From: Phaeotremella fagi | Lineage: Eukaryota; Basidiomycota; Tremellomycetes; Tremellales; Phaeotremellaceae | Direction: 5' to 3' | Assembly (NCBI GenBank): GCA_001599715.1 | Contig: BCHU01000001.1 | Coordinates: forward strand, 558,001-622,000 | DNA: 64,000 nt | Part shown: positions 59,701 through 64,000 of the stretch, piece after piece | Layout: each line of letters begins with the position of its first letter | Position numbering within the stretch: position 1 is the stretch's first letter | Made by a program: the position numbers and the translations under genes | Notes under the pieces: generated by a model | The model's input: only the letters and a program-made list of their open reading frames with translations | What the model was told of the DNA's origin: nothing | Database searches by the model: none

Positions 59701-61372
59701 AGTCAAGAGAATTCACCTGAGAACGATCAACTGGAGAATTCGATTTCGATCTCTGGATCCAATAGAGCGAGGGGAGCTTCGATCGGATCTTTCACCACTG
59801 AATCTTCGAGATTGTTTACACCGCCCGGATCGTCTCTACGGATTTCGTCCATGGTCTCTGATGCGGGTAGTTTAGATCGATTCGATGAAAGATCTAAATC
59901 GTTCAGTGATCGTGAGAGATCACTCTCTATACCCAAACCACAGCTCGTTTTGACTTCCATCGACACGAGACCGAGAGGGAAATCTGTGTCTTCAATGTCA
60001 TCGACTACTTCAGGTTTGGCGTTTTCTTATCAACCACCACCGAGTTCTCCGTCTAGTTCTATGACGCCGCCTTCAGCGATTTCGATAACTCTGACTGGAG
60101 GTGGATTCCCACCTGTCCCAGAGAACGAAGTTGCGTCCTCCAACCACGAACCACCAATGACGAAACGAACCATCTCATCCCATGCTGAAGCTAAAGATCT
60201 CGTTAAACAGAACGAAAGGGATATAAGACAGATTGCCCAGTTACCACCGAGTTTGGATTCGTCTAGATCGTTATCTGCACAACTCGCTGCTTATGGGGAT
60301 AGTCATGCTATCGAAAGGGAATTCGCCTTGTTCGAAAGGAGACAGGGAAGTAGTAGATTTGGTAGTACGGATAGTGGTTCTGAGAACGTTTCGTTCTTCA
60401 GTGCTGATAGCGGGGATTCGAGGAGTTTGAGTAAGAGTGAGAGATCAAGTAAGAGTCAGAGGGATAGGCAGGGTTCTAGGTCCAAAGGTGGGTTTGATGG
60501 ATCGGTTTTCGAAAATGTGAAAATTTATTCTGACTGATTTTTTTTTCCTAGCTGGATCACTGAGCAACCCCAATCCATTGATTAAAGTGGATGCACCGAA
60601 ATCATCTGTTCCGTCCATCAACTCAATCTATGATAAAAGAGCTGCAGCTTATCGAGAACGATTGATGGCATTAACGTCTGTCCCACCGATCCCATCTGGT
60701 CAATCAAGACCTAGATCGAGACCTTCAACCTCCAACTCAATATATCATACCAACGATTGGTCGAGCCATGGTGCTGGACCCATCTCTCGTCAAATAAGTA
60801 CGGTATCTTCAACCTTCACTTCGCCTCAATTACCTGAAGGTCGATCCAACATCTCCTCGTCATCTTCAACATCATCTTCCTACCTCATCCCACCTCGACC
60901 AATCAAGAAATCATCATTGAACCAATCATATTCTACCAGACCTGAATTCCTAGATCGACCATCAACGAATTCAATCACCACATCTCGATTCCCTTCACCA
61001 AGACATTATTCAAATTACGGAACTCAATCTTCACCACCTTCAAACACACCTGCCCCAGCTCCGATCGCAGGAGTCATCTCAACTAGATATCAAGGTCTCT
61101 CCCAACCACCTCCTCACTCCCATTCACAATATATTTCGATTTTTTCAAGCAAATTCAATCAATCTTCGAATAGCAACGAGAACGTCGTTGACGGTGATGA
61201 TTCTGATGAAGGAGAGTTTGAACCTAGACAATTGATGGTTATCGAGAACGATTGGAGAGGGGGTCATGTTGTTAATGGGAATGGGAATGGAGGGCAGGGG
61301 GGTGATGAGAAGAAGGTTAGGAAATGGGGATTCAAGGGGAAAGGCAGTTTGACTCATTTGGGTAGGAAATAG
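56786..61372 (+). CDS. Large ankyrin-repeat protein with disordered tail
   Basis: Ankyrin repeats at the N-terminus (NLELHSAAASGNVGLV; GVLPLHAACSGGSVSVVR; GSTPLHFAAANGHAPIVQ; NGLTPEDLAQANNHDD), then about 1,100 residues of Ser/Pro/acidic low complexity with a Gln/Glu run and His-rich segments. Two possible starts. A start at 56786 (MPSSKEKAEAKYDVVLD) with a GTAAGT donor joins at 57384 to give VVLDFPNLELH, 1,308 aa. Otherwise a start at 57137 gives 1,373 aa with an extra 80 residues. Both have lengths divisible by three. Introns at 57633-57682 and 60488-60551 are clear. No membrane helix. Function unknown; ankyrins usually bind partner proteins. Confidence 0.88.
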
Positions 61373-61855
61373 GTGTAGCTGCGTAGGGGTAATCTTCAGG
61401 TAGTGGATCTTCAGTTGGAGTTGTATTTCATCTTTCGTCCATCTTTCGTTCAGCTTTTATTCCTTGTTTCTCTCTCATATTTGAAATTTCACGTTTTTCA
61501 CTTTCATCTTAACAATCTTTTCAAAAGCTTTTCGGTTTTCATTCTTTTTTATCTGGATTTGGATCACCAATTTCTTTTTTCTTTTATTTGCTTCCCCTTC
61601 TTACATGTAGCTTTTGGTAGTTTTTGATTTTTGATTTTTGACTTTTGGATTTATAGGTTGTATAGAAAGAATTTTTAGGGTTTTATATTGAAGAGGAAAT
61701 TTAGTCAAATCATCAATGAAATTGAAATTGAAATGAAATGAATCAAAGAATTATGCTTCATCTTTTAACTGGTACAATGGATAAATTCTGTTTTGCATCG
61801 CCTTCTTCTAATCTACAATGTATGAGCACGAGAATGATGATTTCCTACTCTCGCT
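61373..61855. other. Convergent intergenic, T-rich
   Basis: 3' ends of the ankyrin gene and RPN5 converge here. T-rich, including repeated TTTTTGATTTTTGA near 61620-61645. No gene. Confidence 0.5.
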
Positions 61856-63931
61856 CTAAGCTTTGATTGATCGTTTAGCTTTACTAGCTTCGAACATTGC
61901 GTATTCCTAAAGAGTTTCATCAGCATTAAACCACAAACGACGTAATCTAGATTCCACAAAAGAAAACAAACCTTGGCAACCAAATGACTAGTTTTCTCAA
62001 CCAATCCCAACATCTTATCAACATCGTTCGACCAATTATTCAAAACTTCATTAATGTTCTTCTTTTGTTTGAAAGAAACGATCCCGTTAGGTCGATCGAT
62101 TCGTGCATAAACAGTTTTATCGGTTACCAATTTACATAAAGTTTTTTCAGTTTTCGAAATCGGTAAATCGAGTAATTCCGTTAATCTGTTCAACGTTATT
62201 TTGGAGTAGTATAAAGAAACGACTCGGATGTTCTACATATCATATCGTTAGTATATTTTGTATCAACGAGACGTTTGATGGTCCACTTACATGTTCGATT
62301 ACTCTTTTATGTAATTCTTCCCATCGGTTATCACCTGGATGACCGATTTCTTCGATTTTTTTACCTTCAGCGTTGGCACCTGTCTTGATACCTAATGTAG
62401 AGTTTGGTGAGAAAACTAATGATTGTCGTAACGTTGGTCCATAAATCTCTTCAATTCCTGGCCATCTCATTAATTCTTTGGTGATGAAACATTTTAATAA
62501 ATCACTAAAATGGATTTGTCAGTCTCATGTGTCTAGAAGATTGAGGTAAAACTCACTAGTGAAGAGGTGCTTTTTGAAGTCTAGAATCGATATAGAGTTT
62601 ATTCAACATATCTGATTGTTCGTTATCGTATGCGGCAAGAACGACATAAGTGATGATATTTTCAATGACCTAATCATCGATCAGCTTGATGATCTTGATA
62701 AACACTCATTAGACCAACTTACATCCAATTCCCGTGCTTCGTCAGCCTTAACCTCCTTGGTATCCCAAACTTCTTGATATGCACTACATGCTTCCAAATA
62801 ATTATCATCCTGAAGAGCGAGTTGAACCATCAAGTCATAGTACCGCAATTTGATATCCTTCATGACAGTAGGTTAGCGGATGTAACAACATTTGCAGTGC
62901 CAAACCTACAGCACAATCCTCCTCTTTCAAATACACCCTATTGATCTTTCTAGAACCAACCCTAACTCTAATCCAATTCCCTCTCAGACTTTCCAACCGC
63001 ATTTGTTCAAGAATACTGCCAAGTGTCAACCTCAGATAAAATTCAAAACTCACAATTCAGTCTTCTCCCTTTTATCCATACTACTATAAGTCTCAACTTG
63101 AATATCCGACATTAAATCAGCTGCTGCATCGAGATGATCTTTCTTGGTGACTGGTTCAGGTTTAGTTTCTTTCTTGTCTGAAGTGGTTTCTGTGGTTGGA
63201 GGTGGTGGGACTGTTGATGTAGATGCTGTTCTCGCTGTTAGTGTATTCAAAGACATTTATCGATAATACATACCTGACGCTTCCGGTGCAGTCTCAGCTA
63301 AGACTTCATGATGTTTAGCCAAAAGACCTGTCAATCTAGCTCTGGCAAGTTCGAGATAGATCTGTAAAGTAAACGTAAATATCCCTAGTACGCTCAACTT
63401 GATAGAAGGAGACAAACCTTTCCCTCAGTGATGTCCCTCAACGTATTCAACAATTCCAACCATCTATCCTTCCCACCTTTATATTTACCGGCATCCTTCT
63501 CAGCTCTCAACTCAGGTAACCATTTCATAGCTTCGTCGACCATTCTAACGACAGCTTCTTTCAGTTGACCATGTTTCTTGGACATGATCGTTAATTGGGT
63601 GTTTAAGAGTTCGTAATCTTTGGCTTCGTAGATGATTTTCGATAATAGGGTTAGGAGAGTTGCTGTTGAACTCATATCTGCTGACTGGGGGTTCGTTAGT
63701 GGGACTGCACTTCTTGGTATTTGGGTGTAGAGGCTTACGTTCCGGGTTTGCTTTTCGAGGAGCGTTATTTTGTCAATTGCATCTTGTAGCTTTGCATTCT
63801 GTGTTCGAAGGTGTTAGCTGTGGTGAAAGTGCTAGTGTCGCTAGACTGACCGTGACCAAGGTTGCAACCTCTCCCTCTAACTGTTTTACTTCTGATGTGA
63901 AATCTTTCTCTTGTTTCCTTTGATTCGACAT
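61856..63931 (-). CDS. RPN5: 26S proteasome regulatory subunit Rpn5
   Basis: PCI-domain lid subunit of the 26S proteasome. The start at 63931 (MSNQRKQEKDF) is spliced through AKLQDAIDKITLLEKQTRN to SADMSSTATLLTLL, matching the family. Blocks in order: KIIYEAKDYELLNTQL, DITEGKIYLELARARL, LMSDIQVETYSSMDKREK, ILEQMRL, RYYDLMVQLALQ, DNEQSDMLNKLY, then the PCI end RVVSLYYSKITLNRLTELL with DRPNGIVSF. It ends AKRSIKA with TAG at 61856. A Pro/Thr/Lys insertion (STVPPPPTTETTSD) separates the third and fourth blocks and is not typical of the human protein. About ten introns. Confidence 0.95.
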
Positions 63932-64000
63932 TGTGATCGATGATGTTTGATGAATGCAGTTGTTGAATGTTGAACATCTCTACCTACTCATCATCATCCT

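Overview
The window is nuclear DNA of a fungus, most likely a basidiomycete yeast of the Tremellomycetes (Cryptococcus/Kwoniella/Tremella type). This rests on densely packed genes on both strands, nearly all cut by several short (about 40-75 nt) GT-AG introns, very small exons, and a conserved fungal housekeeping set. I identify the lineage from gene style only. I see no rRNA, tRNA, transposon or CRISPR signal that I can support.

Layout. 0-1.4 kb: two minus-strand genes for small proteins with Gly/Cys tails. 1.6-13.8 kb: a housekeeping block with lanosterol synthase (ERG7), glyoxalase II (GLO2), mitochondrial aconitase (ACO1), aspartyl aminopeptidase and the pseudouridine synthase CBF5. 14.4-22.1 kb: five more genes of the Gly/Cys-tail family on the plus strand, interrupted by one FAD monooxygenase and an unexplained 1.9 kb stretch. 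22.3-35.9 kb: an AVT-type amino-acid transporter, a TMEM135-like membrane protein, the divergent ribosomal pair ubiquitin-S27a and S13, a DENN-type Afi1/MesA protein, and an unknown protein with two CxCxxC motifs. 36.6-39.0 kb: three tandem intronless paralogues of unknown function. 39.5-47.8 kb: a small secreted calpain-like protease, delta-12 desaturase, GOT1, a low-complexity unknown and ribosomal S17. 49.6-64 kb: a bHLH transcription factor, a secreted cyanovirin-N-homology (CVNH) protein, an ML-domain sterol/PG-PI transfer protein, pterin carbinolamine dehydratase, a large ankyrin protein and proteasome subunit RPN5.

The most unusual content is the Gly/Cys-tail family: seven members within 22 kb, six with confident models and one weaker. 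Sequence between the ends is almost unrelated, but the gene plan is the same. A Cys-Cys (or similar) element lies just before a phase-0 intron. Next comes a microexon of 5, 14 or 17 nt (always 3n+2), then a phase-2 intron, then a long last exon that usually ends in Gly/Cys repeats. All seven spliced models have lengths divisible by three. One member starts with a textbook N-myristoylation motif next to a cysteine, and another carries one in-frame TAG where its neighbour has TGG. Function is unknown; membrane attachment at one end and thiol or metal chemistry at the other is an inference.

Several other genes join into familiar biology (sterol and fatty-acid synthesis and transport, TCA cycle, translation, proteasome, vesicle traffic), but they do not form a pathway cluster.
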